A stretch of DNA of 64,000 bases, taken from JACVRW01 sp963827065 (GTDB taxonomy: Bacteria > Actinomycetota > Thermoleophilia > Solirubrobacterales > Thermoleophilaceae). Location: the NCBI GenBank assembly GCA_963827065.1, contig CAWGZM010000010.1, positions 140,374-204,373 of the forward strand. The letters are read 5' to 3'. Below, piece by piece: positions 8,640 through 17,709 of the stretch. Below the pieces are notes generated by a model that saw only the letters and a program-made list of their open reading frames with translations, ran no database searches and was not told the origin of the DNA. The stretch's first letter is position 1. The number at the start of each line of letters is the position of its first letter. The position numbers and the translations under genes are program-made.

Positions 8640-9068
8640 ATGGACGACACCGACCGGAGAATCGTTGCGCTGCTGCGCCAGAATGCCCGCCGCTCCTTTC
8701 AGGACATCGGCCGGCACGTCCATCTCTCCGCCCCGGCGGTCAAGCGGCGCATCGACCGGCTCGAGGCCGACGGGGTGATTCAGGGCTACACGGCGCTCGT
8801 CGACCCGCGTGCCTTCGGCTGGCACGCGGAGGCGTTCGTCGACCTCTACTGCGAGGGCCGCATGCCCGCCGATTCGATCAAGCGCGCCGTCGAGGACGAG
8901 CCGGGCGTGGTGTCGGCGCACACCGTCGCCGGCGAGGCCAGCGCGCTGCTGCACGTGCAGGCACGCGACACTCAGGACCTCGAGCTCTGCCTCGAGCGCA
9001 TACGGGCCACCGACGGCATCACCCGCACCGTGACCGAGGTGGTGCTGTCGACGTTGTTCGAGCGCTAG
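8640..9068 (+). CDS. Lrp/AsnC family transcriptional regulator
   Basis: 142 residues from the ATG at 8640. N-terminal winged helix-turn-helix (MDDTDRRIVALLRQNARRSF, then DIGRHVHLSAPAVKRRIDRLE) and C-terminal RAM ligand-binding domain (GVVSAHTVAGEASALLHVQA). The start was chosen because the Lrp N-terminus begins with DxxDRxI; an upstream in-frame ATG at 8601 would place the start inside the inverted repeat. Divergent from hppD-hmgA, so probably senses tyrosine, phenylalanine or an aromatic intermediate. The ligand is inferred from context only. Confidence 0.9.
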   Translation: MDDTDRRIVALLRQNARRSFQDIGRHVHLSAPAVKRRIDRLEADGVIQGYTALVDPRAFGWHAEAFVDLYCEGRMPADSIKRAVEDEPGVVSAHTVAGEASALLHVQARDTQDLELCLERIRATDGITRTVTEVVLSTLFER

Positions 9069-9079
9069 CGGGGTAGCCG

Positions 9080-9460
9080 CTAGCGGTCGGCCGCTATCCC
9101 GGGCCCCGCGCCGGGGTCGTCGTCGCCTTCCTCAGGATCCCGCACGACCTCGGTCGGGTCGAGCTCGTCCGGCTCGCCGTACGCCGCGCCGGACCGGTCC
9201 GACTCGACCTCGGGCGTGAACTCGTCCTCGGCGGGGTTGTGCCGGTGCTCCCCGTGCGAGGCGGCCTCGATCAGCTCCTCCTCGGACTCCTCGAAGCCCT
9301 CCGCAACGCCACCGCCGCCCTCCTCGACTGCGCGGTCGGCGTCGTCGCCGTCGTAGTCCGGGGCCTCGCCGCCGATCGCCGCCGCCTCCGCCGCGGCGGC
9401 CTCCTCCTCGTGCTCGAGCAGCTCCTCGTCGGGTGGGTCGTTCGTCTCGTTCACGGTCAT
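9080..9460 (-). CDS. highly acidic hypothetical protein
   Basis: 126 residues, dominated by Glu, Asp, Ala and Gly with almost no aromatic or hydrophobic core (for example HEEEAAAAEAAAIGGEAPDY near the N-terminus). Predicted to be intrinsically disordered and strongly anionic. No family recognised. It starts at an ATG at 9460 and converges on the Lrp gene with an 11-nt gap. Low complexity in a GC-rich genome can mimic coding sequence, so confidence is moderate. Confidence 0.55.
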   Translation of the reverse strand: MTVNETNDPPDEELLEHEEEAAAAEAAAIGGEAPDYDGDDADRAVEEGGGGVAEGFEESEEELIEAASHGEHRHNPAEDEFTPEVESDRSGAAYGEPDELDPTEVVRDPEEGDDDPGAGPGIAADR

Positions 9461-9495
9461 GCAGGGCGAATACCCCGGCCCGCCGCGCCCGAACC

Positions 9496-10017
9496 TCAGC
9501 CCCGGAGCGGGAGGTCACTGCCGTAGATCGTGAGCTCGAAGCCGCGCAGACGGGTGGCCCCCTCCTCGGTCATCCCGAGCTTCTCGGCCACGCGGATCGA
9601 GCGCGCGTTCTCCGTGGCGATCAGGCTGATGAGGTGGTCCGCTCCGAGCTCCTCCTGGGCCCAGGCGGCGGCCGCGCGCGCGGCCTCGCCCGCGAAGCCC
9701 TCACCCCAGCGCGGCCGCGCGACTGTCCAGCCCAGTTCCAGCGCCGGCCAGTCGGGTGGGAACAGGAGCCCCGCGCGTCCCACGAGCGCCCCGCTCTCCC
9801 GCTCCTCGAGCACCCAGTGGCCGAAGCCCTTGAGCAGCCAATGGCCCGCAAGGCCCGCCATCTCGTCCCAGGCCTCGCCGGCGCCGATGCCGCCGTCGTA
9901 CCCGAGCCAGCGCATCACCTCGTCGTCGGCGCAGAGCGCCGCCCACTCCTCGAGGTCCTCGTAACGCCAGCCGCGCAGGAGAAGCCGCTCCGTCTCGAGC
10001 ACGGGTACGACGGTCAC
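9496..10017 (-). CDS. GNAT family N-acetyltransferase
   Basis: 173 residues from a GTG at 10017 that overlaps the stop of the upstream SDR (GTGA). N-terminus VPVLETERLLLRGWRYEDL and the acetyl-CoA pyrophosphate-loop region WGEGFAGEAARAAAAWA followed by NARSIRVAEKLGM are typical of the RimJ/RimL-like GNAT subgroup that acetylates protein N-termini or small amines. The open frame extends about 100 codons upstream inside the SDR gene, but that part is antisense-frame noise. Confidence 0.88.
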   Translation of the reverse strand: MTVVPVLETERLLLRGWRYEDLEEWAALCADDEVMRWLGYDGGIGAGEAWDEMAGLAGHWLLKGFGHWVLEERESGALVGRAGLLFPPDWPALELGWTVARPRWGEGFAGEAARAAAAWAQEELGADHLISLIATENARSIRVAEKLGMTEEGATRLRGFELTIYGSDLPLRG

Positions 10018-10856
10018 TCGCTCTCCCTGCGCTCCTCGCGGAGCGGCCGGCCTCCCTCGTCGGCGAGGCCGCCCGGCGGCCAGGCGCCGAACCAGTTGTC
10101 GCGTGCGCCGTCGAGCGTGAGGACGGCGCCCGAGAAGTAGTCGCCGGCAGACGAGGCGAGGTACGCGACGAGCCACGCGAACTCCTCCTCGGTGCCGAGC
10201 CGCTGCAAGGGGACCGTCCCGGCGACACCCTCGATCACCGGCTTCGGGTACTTCGTCATGAGCGTCTCGGTCGCGAAGTGCCCCGCCGCCAGCGCGGTGA
10301 GCCTGATCCCGAAGCGCGCCCACTCGATCGACAGCACGCGCGTGAGGTTCTCGACGGCCGCGCGAGCCGCTGACGAGTGCGCCATCCCCGGCAGGCCGTG
10401 GTGCGGCGAGAGCGTGACGTTCACGACCTTGCCCCCGCGAGCGTCCGGAATCATCGCGCGCGTCGCGACGGCGTGGGTCATCAACCAGGTGCCCTCGACG
10501 TTCAGCCGCATGACGGTGCGAAAGCCCTTCGGCGTGATGTCCTCCGCGGGGGTGAGGTACTGACCGCCGGCGTTGTTGAGGAGCATGTCGATCTGGCCGT
10601 GGCGGTCGAGCACCTCGTCGACGAGCGTGTCGACCTCACCTTCCTCGCGGATGTCGCAGGCGATCGCCTCGCAGCGGCCTTCGTCCGCGCGCGACGCGGT
10701 CTCCTCGAGCGGCTCGGCCCGGCGCCCGCAGACCACGACCCGCGCCCCGAGCGCGGCCAGCTCGAGCGCGGCGGCGCGGCCGAGGCCCGACCCCCCGCCG
10801 CTCACGAGCGCCACCTGCCCGTCGAGCAGGCCAGGCTTGAAGAGCTTCGAGGGCAT
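10014..10856 (-). CDS. SDR family oxidoreductase, PECR/DECR-like
   Basis: 280 residues. Rossmann motif SGGGSGLG near residue 19 and NNAG near 92. At the classical YxxxK site it carries HSSAARAAVENL, so both the catalytic Tyr and Lys are replaced. That pattern (HSGAARA and variants) is known in peroxisomal trans-2-enoyl-CoA reductase and 2,4-dienoyl-CoA reductase-type SDRs, where it is normal. It is therefore more likely an enoyl-CoA or dienoyl-CoA reductase than a ketoreductase. Coupled by GTGA overlap to the GNAT gene downstream. Confidence 0.85.
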   Translation of the reverse strand: MPSKLFKPGLLDGQVALVSGGGSGLGRAAALELAALGARVVVCGRRAEPLEETASRADEGRCEAIACDIREEGEVDTLVDEVLDRHGQIDMLLNNAGGQYLTPAEDITPKGFRTVMRLNVEGTWLMTHAVATRAMIPDARGGKVVNVTLSPHHGLPGMAHSSAARAAVENLTRVLSIEWARFGIRLTALAAGHFATETLMTKYPKPVIEGVAGTVPLQRLGTEEEFAWLVAYLASSAGDYFSGAVLTLDGARDNWFGAWPPGGLADEGGRPLREERRESE

Positions 10857-10884
10857 GGCGCGGCAGCGTAACCACGGCGCCCTG

Positions 10885-10898
10885 TTAGGGAACCCTAA
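10885..10898. promoter_or_regulatory. palindrome TTAGGG-AA-CCCTAA, candidate operator
   Basis: Exact 6-bp arms around AA, extended outward to GCCCT(G) and AGGGC with a one-base bulge, in the 65-bp intergenic region between the divergent PECR-like SDR (start 10856) and the small Cys-rich ORF (start 10922). Size and position suit a dimeric repressor site controlling the SDR gene. No regulator is adjacent, so the binding protein is unknown. Confidence 0.45.
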
Positions 10899-10921
10899 GG
10901 GCGTGCTACGCTGCCGTTCGC

Positions 10922-11185
10922 GTGACGGTCATGTGCTGCCGATCGAATCCCCGCTGCCGCAACTGCCCGGCGCGTAGGATCGAGGACGAGCGGCTGCTGC
11001 GCGCACTCGGAGTCGAGCCGGGGCCGCGGCTGCCGGCACACCTGAGCGGCCTCCCGGCGAGCCTCCACAAGTACGAGCCGCTGCTGCGCAAGGCCTGGGT
11101 CGAGCGGGTCGAAGACGGTCGCGCCGGTCGCCTCGAGCTCGAGCTCGTCGCCGCGAGGCAGACGCGCGAGCCGGCGCCCGTCTAG
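10922..11185 (+). CDS. small Cys-rich hypothetical protein
   Basis: 87 residues from a GTG. The N-terminus has four closely spaced cysteines (MCCRSNPRCRNCPARR), a possible metal site, followed by a helical amphipathic region (LPASLHKYEPLLRKAWVERV) and a short strand-like tail. Not assigned to any family. It lies 21 nt before the membrane PI-PLC-like gene on the same strand, so co-transcription is plausible. Confidence 0.55.
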   Translation: MTVMCCRSNPRCRNCPARRIEDERLLRALGVEPGPRLPAHLSGLPASLHKYEPLLRKAWVERVEDGRAGRLELELVAARQTREPAPV

Positions 11186-11206
11186 CTCCACGGTCACAAT
11201 CTGCCC

Positions 11207-13310
11207 GTGACGGACCGCCGGCGGCGTCGCGCCGCCATCGCCCTCGTGGTGGCCACCGCCCTGCTGCTCGCCGGAGCCGCCGTCTCCTGGTACGCGCAAT
11301 CCGCGCTCGTCGACAGCCGCGAGTTCGGCGCGCGCGCGGCCTCCGCGCTGGACGACTCCGACGTGCGCGACGCACTGGCCGAGCGCATCGTCGACGGCAT
11401 CACGAGCGGACCGATCCCCGACGCGCTGGCGGTACGGCCGCTCGTCGTTCCCGTGATCGCCTCGCTGGCGGACACCTCCGCGTTCCGGCGTGTGTTCGCC
11501 GACGCTCTGCGCCAGCGCCACGAGGCTCTCGTCGAGGGCGAGCGGACCTTCCAGTTCAGGCTCGCGGTGGGCGACGGCCTGCTCTTCGACGCGCTGATGG
11601 CTGCCGCCCCGAACCTCGCGGAGCGCATACCGCCGGGTTTGCGCGTGCCGGTGATCCGGCTCGATCCGCGCCAGTTCGAGCTCGACGCCGCCCGCCTGGT
11701 GGCCGATCTCGCGGGCTGGCGCTGGCCGCTGCTCGTGCTGGCGCTGCTCGCCGGCACGGGTGCCGCGCTGCTCGCCGGCGGTACGCGGAACGCTCTCGTC
11801 TCGCTGGGCGTCGCCGCGGCGGGCGCGGGCCTGCTCGTGGCTGCACTCGTGGCGGGTCTAGGCGAGTTCGTCGTGTCGCACGCCGCGAGCGCCGCGGACA
11901 TCGGCGATGGCCGCGAGCGCGCCGCCATCCGATCGCTCTGGGACGCGCTCTTCGCGGACCTGCGCGACGCCGGCCTCGTGGCCGCGCTGGCGGGCGCCGT
12001 CGTGGCGGCGCTCGCCGTGCGCGGGATGCCGAGAGCGCGGACGGCCGCGGCTCGCCGCCTCGCGGCGCGGGCCTACAGCTCGCAGGCGCCGGCGGCCAAG
12101 CTGGCCAGGGCGGCGGTGCTCGTCACTCTCGGCGGACTGCTCATCTTCGAGCCGGGGCTCTTCGGGCGGATCCTGCTCGTGGCGGCCGGGATCGTGATCG
12201 TGCTGGCCGGGGTCGCCCAGCTGTCAGGCGAGGAGTCCGCCCCGGACCCCGCGCCGAGCCCTCGTACCGACGGCGTACCGGCGCGGCTTCTGGCGGGCGC
12301 CGTCGCGGTCACGCTCGCCCTCGCGGTGCTCGGCATCGCGCTGCTGCTGCCGTCGCCAGGTCAGCCGGCGGCGGGCGGCGCCGTCGCAGCGGGAGGCTGC
12401 AACGGCTCGCGGGCGCTCTGCGGCAAGCGACTCGACGAGGTCGTCTTCCCCGCGACCCACAACTCGTACGCCGCCGCGGACGAGCCAGGCTGGCTCTTCG
12501 CCAACCAGCGCCTGGGCATCGAGCGTCAGCTGCGCGACGGCATCCGCGCCTTCCTGATCGACATCCACTGGGGCGCGCCGGACGCGTCGAGTGGCCTCGT
12601 GCGGACGGACTTCGAGGCGGAGGGGACGGACCGCAACAAGGTGGCGCGCGAGCTCGGACCGGAGGCACTGCGCGCGGCCGACGCGCTGGTGGGGCGGGCC
12701 GGGGTGGGACGGCCGACGACCGAACCGCGGCCGTATCTCTGCCACACGCTCTGCGAGATCGGCTCCGAGCCGCTCGAGGAGCAGCTCCAGCTGTTCAGCG
12801 ACTTCCTTCGCGACAACCGCTCGTGAGGTGGTGATCCTGTTCGTCGAGCCCTACGTGCCCGTCGAGGAGACCGAGCGCGCGATGGAGGCCACCGGCCTGC
12901 TCGAGCAGGCGGCGGAGCTGAGCGTCGACGAGCCGCTGCCGACCCTGGGTCAGCTGATCCGGGCGAATACGCGGCTGATCGTGCTCTCGGAGGAGGACGG
13001 CGGCGCGCGCCCCTGGTACCTGCCCGGCTTCGAGTTCGCTCAGGACACGCCGCTGGGCGCCGAGCGGCCGAGCGAGCTCAGCTGCGCGCGCTTCCGCGGC
13101 GACGCCGACAGCCCGTTCTTCCTGCTCAACCACTGGATCGACACCTTCCCGCCCTCCCCCTCGCGCAACCGGCGCATCGGCGGGCGCTTACTCGAGCGCC
13201 GCGTGGACGGCTGCGAGCGGGCGCGCGGGCTGCGGCCGAACCTGCTGGCTGTGGACTTCTACGAGCGCAGCGGCGTCATCGACGTCGCGCGCCGTCTTAA
13301 CGCGGGCTAG
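11207..13310 (+). pseudogene. membrane protein with PI-PLC X-like domain, split by a +1 frameshift
   Basis: The first frame (11207-12826, GTG start) gives an N-terminal transmembrane helix, an extracytoplasmic region, several more hydrophobic helices (about residues 165-230 and 300-400) and then the start of a PI-PLC X-like domain (EVVFPATHNSYA, FLIDIHWG, YLCHTLCEIG). It stops at TGA 12824-12826. Dropping one base near 12821 continues directly as REVVILFVEPYVPVEETERA and onward to 13310, completing the domain (NHWIDTFPPSPSRN, ANLL-type tail). The intact product would be about 700 residues. A one-base insertion error or a real mutation both fit; the last stop overlaps the ferritin stop. Confidence 0.8.
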
Positions 13311-13804
13311 TCGCCCCCGAGGTCGTCGCCGTCGCGGGCGAGGAACTCCTCGAGCATCATCGGGTACTCGCGCACGCGCTCGGCCACCTGCAGGAGGGCG
13401 TCCATGGTGGCCTCCTCCTCGACCTGCTCGTCGACGAACCACTGCATGAAGCTCTCGCTCGCGTAGTCGTCGGTCTCACGCGCGATCTGAAACAGGTTGC
13501 CGATCGAGACCGTGACCTTCTTCTCGTACTCGAGTGCGAGCGAGATCGGCTCGACGTGGTCCCCGAACTCCGTCCGCGGCGCCTTGATCTCGCCGAGCCG
13601 CATGGGCGAGTTCGTGTCGCGCAGGTAGTTGACCATCTTCATCGCGTGCCCGCGCTCCTCGTCGGCCTGGTCGTAGAAGAACTTGGCCAGGCGCGGGAAC
13701 GTCTCGCGGTCGTAGAACGCGCCCACGGCGGTGTACTGATGGGCCGCCTGCAGCTCGCGGCCGATCTGCGCGTTCAGCTCGTCGACGAAGCGCTCGGATG
13801 GCAT
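13307..13804 (-). CDS. ferritin
   Basis: 165 residues from the ATG at 13804; the frame is open upstream but MPSERFVDELNAQIGRELQA is the usual ferritin N-terminus. Ferroxidase ligands are visible: Glu in IGRELQAAHQY, the EERGHA Glu/His motif near residue 50, and Glu residues in QVEEEATMD. An iron-storage 24-mer is expected. The start overlaps the 3' end of the DUF1707 gene by about 30 nt, suggesting co-transcription. Confidence 0.93.
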   Translation of the reverse strand: MPSERFVDELNAQIGRELQAAHQYTAVGAFYDRETFPRLAKFFYDQADEERGHAMKMVNYLRDTNSPMRLGEIKAPRTEFGDHVEPISLALEYEKKVTVSIGNLFQIARETDDYASESFMQWFVDEQVEEEATMDALLQVAERVREYPMMLEEFLARDGDDLGGD

Positions 13805-14148
13805 GTTCGGAAGCCTACCCGCGCGAGCCGCGGACCCACCCACACACCCCAGCCGAGGATCGGCCAGATCGGCCAGAAGTAGCCCGCTCCGGTGAGCGCC
13901 CAGATGACCAGGAGCAGGGCCGAGACGGCCAGATAGGTCAGCGGAAGGCGCGGCCGGGGGCGCCTCGGCGCCCGCGCCGGGGCGGGCGCCGGCAGATCGG
14001 CTACGAGCCGGTCGAGCTCGGCGTACGTCGACGCCGCGAGCGCCGCCTCGAGGCGCTCCTCGAGCTCCTCGGAGCGGATCCGCCCCTCGACCGCCGCGTC
14101 GCGCAGGCGCTCGGCGGTCCGCTCCCTGTCGGCGTCGGCGGCGCGCAT
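13774..14148 (-). CDS. DUF1707 (SHOCT-like) membrane protein
   Basis: 124 residues from the ATG at 14148 (a GTG at 14151 is one codon upstream). The N-terminal MRAADADRERTAERLRDAAV, then GRIRSEELEERLEAALAA, is the DUF1707 signature. Two hydrophobic segments around residues 70-100 follow (YLAVSALLLVIWALTGAGYF, WPIWPILGWGVW). DUF1707 proteins are short actinobacterial membrane proteins of unknown function. The start abuts the carotenoid oxygenase stop. Confidence 0.87.
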   Translation of the reverse strand: MRAADADRERTAERLRDAAVEGRIRSEELEERLEAALAASTYAELDRLVADLPAPAPARAPRRPRPRLPLTYLAVSALLLVIWALTGAGYFWPIWPILGWGVWVGPRLARVGFRTCHPSASSTS

Positions 14149-15578
14149 CACGACCTCAGGTACTCGCCGTGAAAGCCGAACGGGATGTGGTGAGGGGCCT
14201 CGGCGCGCGCCAGCTCCTCGAACGAGCCGGCGTCGAGCGCGAGCAGGAACGAGCGCCCGGCTGCCGCGTCCAGCACGACCGAGAGGATCACGCCGCCGTC
14301 CTCACTGTCGTTTCCCGGCTCGCGCACGAAGATCGGCTCGCCGGGATAGCAGCCCGGCGAGCTCCATTCGCTGCGGGCCCCGTCGCGCACGTCCACCTTG
14401 ACGAGCCGGTCGATCCAGTCGCTCTCCTCGCCCCAGCCCGCGAAGTAGGCGTAGCCGTAGTCACGCGTGTTGCGGCGCCCGTAGTCGATCCGCGGCAGCT
14501 CGACGTCGTGACCGCCCGGCAGCGCCTCCCACGTGACGGTCCCGCCGTCGAGGTCGATCGTGTAGCGGCGCAGCTCGGTGCGGCCGAGCGTGCCGCGGGG
14601 GCCGTCCTCGTTCAGGTAGAGCTGGTCGATCACGGACGCGTCGTCGTAGGCCACGAGGTCGACCACCAGCTCGCCCGGCTCGCGCTCGAAGGCGTTGACG
14701 TGGTGGAAGCAGAAGAACGCGTCTGTCTCGAAGCTGCCGCGGTGCGCGCCGGTCTCGCGGTCGAACACCTGCAGCTTCGTGCCGAGCTCGGGCCGCCAGA
14801 CGTAGTTCTCGATGAACGGCTTCCCCGAGAGCGCCATCTTCAGCGGGTTCACGCGCAGCGGGTACTCGGCCAGGATCAGGTGGCGGCCGCTCATGCCGAA
14901 CGCGTGCATGTAGGCCGGCTCGCGCACCGGCATGCGCGCGATCACACGGCGCTCCGTCGAGCCCGGGGGAAGCGCGTAGAGGACGTACTCGCTCGTCTTC
15001 GAGAAGTGGGCGACGTAGTTGACGAGCTCGTCGCGCTCGTGGTCGTGATGCGGATGCGCCGTGGTCACGTGGCTCTTCAGCGCGTCGGCGAACTCGAGGT
15101 AGCCGAGCGTGTCGAGCGTCTCCGGGTCGAATTCGATCGGCAGCGGCGTCTCCGTCATCGCGATGTAGCGCTCGCCCACGCGCGCCAGGTTGACGTTCGT
15201 GTTGTCGGTGAAGCCGGGCGAGAAGATCGCCTGCACGCGCTTGAAGATGGAACGGCACGGGTCGGTGGCGAAGCCGGCGTGGCGGATCCTGCCCTCCTGC
15301 GCGTCGCGGTAGGCGCGGCTCTTTAGGAAGCGGCTCTTGTAGGAGACAGAACCGTCGGTGAATCCGAAGCGGTTCAGCATCGCGATGCCGTCGAACCAGT
15401 GCGCGACCCGCCGGTCGCCGATCTCGAGCAGCGCGGGCGTGACCCGCACGAGCGCACCGGTCAGCCACGCCGGCAGCGCTCCGCTGACCGGAAGGCGATC
15501 GACGGCGACCTCCTCATCGAGGCTCTTGAAGCCGAGCCGGTGGTCCGTCGACTGGGTCTGCGAGAGTGCCGTTGCCAT
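14148..15578 (-). CDS. carotenoid oxygenase (RPE65/CCD family)
   Basis: 476 residues from the ATG at 15578. Seven-bladed propeller, Fe(II)-dependent carotenoid/apocarotenoid cleavage dioxygenase family. Candidate iron-binding His are in AHPHHDH (about 180), YMHAFGMS (about 240), FHHVNAFE (about 305) and the C-terminal HIPFGFHGEYL. The substrate may be a carotenoid or an apocarotenoid; no carotenoid biosynthesis genes are in view. It is divergent, with 30 bp between starts, from a PadR-type regulator, which probably controls it. Confidence 0.88.
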   Translation of the reverse strand: MATALSQTQSTDHRLGFKSLDEEVAVDRLPVSGALPAWLTGALVRVTPALLEIGDRRVAHWFDGIAMLNRFGFTDGSVSYKSRFLKSRAYRDAQEGRIRHAGFATDPCRSIFKRVQAIFSPGFTDNTNVNLARVGERYIAMTETPLPIEFDPETLDTLGYLEFADALKSHVTTAHPHHDHERDELVNYVAHFSKTSEYVLYALPPGSTERRVIARMPVREPAYMHAFGMSGRHLILAEYPLRVNPLKMALSGKPFIENYVWRPELGTKLQVFDRETGAHRGSFETDAFFCFHHVNAFEREPGELVVDLVAYDDASVIDQLYLNEDGPRGTLGRTELRRYTIDLDGGTVTWEALPGGHDVELPRIDYGRRNTRDYGYAYFAGWGEESDWIDRLVKVDVRDGARSEWSSPGCYPGEPIFVREPGNDSEDGGVILSVVLDAAAGRSFLLALDAGSFEELARAEAPHHIPFGFHGEYLRS

Positions 15579-15608
15579 GATCCGCACTGTACCGTCTATT
15601 TTGGACTA

Positions 15609-16127
15609 ATGCAAGAGGTCCGGCTCACTCCGCCCTCGTACATCGTGCTCGGCCTGCTCGACTGGACCAGCGAGGCGACGCCCTACCAGCTGAAGCAGCT
15701 CGTCGCCGGCTCGGTCGGCTTCTTCTGGTCGCTCCAGCACGCTCAGCTCTACACGGAGCCGGAGCGGCTCGCGCGAGGCGGCTACGTGACGGAGCGGCGC
15801 GAGGAGGGCGGCCGCCGCCGCAAGCTCTACTCGCTCACCAACAAGGGCCGTGAGGCGCTCGCCGAGTGGCGCGCCGAGCCAACCGCCCAGCTCTCCGAGG
15901 TGCGGGACCTCGGGCTGCTCAAGCTCTTCTTCGGTGGCGAGCCGGCCGCCCTCGCGGAGGTCCAGCTCGAGGCCCACCGCGCGGAGCTCGCCGAGTACGA
16001 GCGCATCCGTGCCGGGATGCCTGATGAGCTCCCGGACGGCCCGCGGCTCGCGCTCGAGTTCGGCATCCGCCATGCGCGCACCTGGATCTCGTTCTGGGAG
16101 GAGCTCGCCGACCGCTCACCCGGCTAG
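15609..16127 (+). CDS. PadR family transcriptional regulator
   Basis: 172 residues from the ATG at 15609. N-terminal winged HTH (PPSYIVLGLLDWTSEATPYQL, then WSLQHAQLYTEPERLARGGY and RRRKLYSLTNKGREAL) and a C-terminal helical Vir_act_alpha_C-type dimerisation region. PadR proteins repress divergent genes in response to small aromatic or lipophilic ligands. The target here is most likely the carotenoid oxygenase; the intervening 30 bp (15579-15608) must hold both start regions. Confidence 0.92.
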   Translation: MQEVRLTPPSYIVLGLLDWTSEATPYQLKQLVAGSVGFFWSLQHAQLYTEPERLARGGYVTERREEGGRRRKLYSLTNKGREALAEWRAEPTAQLSEVRDLGLLKLFFGGEPAALAEVQLEAHRAELAEYERIRAGMPDELPDGPRLALEFGIRHARTWISFWEELADRSPG

Positions 16128-16138
16128 CTTCTGCGCCG

Positions 16139-17042
16139 ATGGAGACCGCCGCCGAGCCCCGGCCCGCCGAGCTACCCCTGGCGGGCGGCCGTCCGGGCGC
16201 CACCGTGGCGCTCCATCCGCTCCTCACGGGGCGCATGAGCGGAGCGCCCGGCTGGTTCCTGCGCTCCGAGGGCCGGCTCGCCGGGCGGCGCGCTGTCGGG
16301 ATCGGCGTCGCCAAGCGGGACATGCTCGACGTTCCGGTTTCTGCCTTCCTGGTCGAGCACCCCGGCGCCGGGCTCGTCCTGATCGACACAGGCTTCCATC
16401 CCTCGGTGGCGGTGAGCCCGCGGCAGAACCTCGGCCGCGTCGGGCTGTTCGCCTACAAGGACGTGCAGATGGACCCTGCGCAGGCGGTCTCGGCGCAGCT
16501 GCGCGAGCGCGGCAAGTCGCCGGCCGACGTGCGGGTCGTCGTCATGACCCACCTGCACCCCGATCATGCGAGCGCGATCGCCGAATACCCGGACGCAACG
16601 TTCGTCATCTCGAAGCCGGAGTGGGAAGCGAGCCACAGAGTCGGGACGGATGTCGGGCTACGTCCGGCGCCAGTTCGATCACGCCTTCGACTACCGGCTG
16701 CTCGACTTCGACGCGCCCGACGCCTCCTCGTTCGCGGGATTCGGGCGCTCGTTCGACCTCTTCGGCGACGGCAGCGTCCGGACGGTCTTCACGCCCGGCC
16801 ACACGCTCGGGCACATGTCCGTGGTGCTCCGCGCGAAGGCCCGCGAGGTGCTCGTGGCGGGGGATGCCATCTACCTGCGCGAGACGCTCGACACGTCACA
16901 GCTGCCGTACCGGATGGAGGATGAGCACCTGTTCCGGCGTTCGCTGCGGGAGCTCGCCCAGTACCGCAAGGAGACCCCTGATGCGCTGATCATCCCGGGC
17001 AAGGACTGGGTGGCCTGGCAGGAGCTCGACCGTGTCTACTGA
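16139..17042 (+). pseudogene. MBL-fold metallohydrolase (AHL lactonase-like), split by a +1 frameshift
   Basis: The first frame (ATG 16139) carries the metallo-beta-lactamase metal motif THLHPDHASA near residue 141 and ends in scrambled sequence after SKPEWEAS. Skipping one base near 16631 gives EAATESGRMSGYVRRQFDHA and continues with the second half (FTPGHTLGHMSVVL, GDAIY) to the stop at 17042. The reconstructed protein is about 300 residues. The arrangement (N-terminal extension, GHTxGH, D in GDA) resembles the N-acyl homoserine lactonase-like branch of MBL hydrolases; substrate unproven. Probably a sequencing indel. Confidence 0.82.
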
Positions 17043-17088
17043 CGCCGCGACTTGCGCCGCGGCTGGCGCCTGAGGGAGGCTTGCCCGC

Positions 17089-17709
17089 ATGAGCACCTCG
17101 ATCCTGCCGCTGGCGATCACGATGATGGCCGGCCCGCAGATCATGTCGGCGATCGTCTTCGTCACGTCGATGCAGGCGCTGAGGAACTCGCTCGCCTTCG
17201 TCACCGGCGTCCTGTTCGCGACGGCCGCCGGGGTGGCGCTCATGCTCGGCCTGCAGTCGCTGCTCGGGATCGACCTCGGCGATCCGGACGACAACACCTC
17301 GACGGGCCACGTGATCCAGTACGTGCTCATCGCGCTGCTGATCGCGGCGGCCATCAGGAACTATGTCCGGCGCGAGACGATCGAGCCTCCCAAGTGGCTC
17401 GGGAAGCTCCAGGAAGCGGGCCCCGGTACGGCGCTCCGGACAGGCCTGCTCGTGATCCTGCTCATGCCCTCGGACATCATCGTGATGCTGACCATCTCGA
17501 CCAACCTCCGGCACAACGATCAGAGCTACGTGGACGCGATCCCGTTCATCCTGCTCACGACCCTGATCGCAGCGCTTCCCCTGCTCGCCTTCGTGCTCTT
17601 CCACCGCCGGGCGGTGCGGGCCATGCCGAACGTGCGCGATTGGATCAAGGGCAACGCGTGGCTCGTGAACATCATCGTCTGCCTGATCTTCATCGCGCTG
17701 ATCCTGTAG
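17089..17709 (+). CDS. GAP family protein (Sap-like integral membrane protein)
   Basis: 206 residues with about six transmembrane helices (residues 5-28, 38-60, 82-100, 120-140, 155-172, 185-205). The PLAITMMAGPQIMSAIVFVT N-terminus and the LLVILLMPSDIIVMLT segment match the actinobacterial GAP/Sap (sulfolipid-1-addressing protein) family, related to LysE-type transporters. A role in exporting a lipid or small molecule is inferred. The 3' end overlaps the convergent transglycosylase gene by 20 nt. Confidence 0.82.
   Translation: MSTSILPLAITMMAGPQIMSAIVFVTSMQALRNSLAFVTGVLFATAAGVALMLGLQSLLGIDLGDPDDNTSTGHVIQYVLIALLIAAAIRNYVRRETIEPPKWLGKLQEAGPGTALRTGLLVILLMPSDIIVMLTISTNLRHNDQSYVDAIPFILLTTLIAALPLLAFVLFHRRAVRAMPNVRDWIKGNAWLVNIIVCLIFIALIL

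Noticed and set aside
10014..10856. Loss of catalytic Tyr/Lys in the SDR taken as inactivation
   Set aside because: HSxAARA is a known normal pattern of the PECR/DECR-type subgroup.
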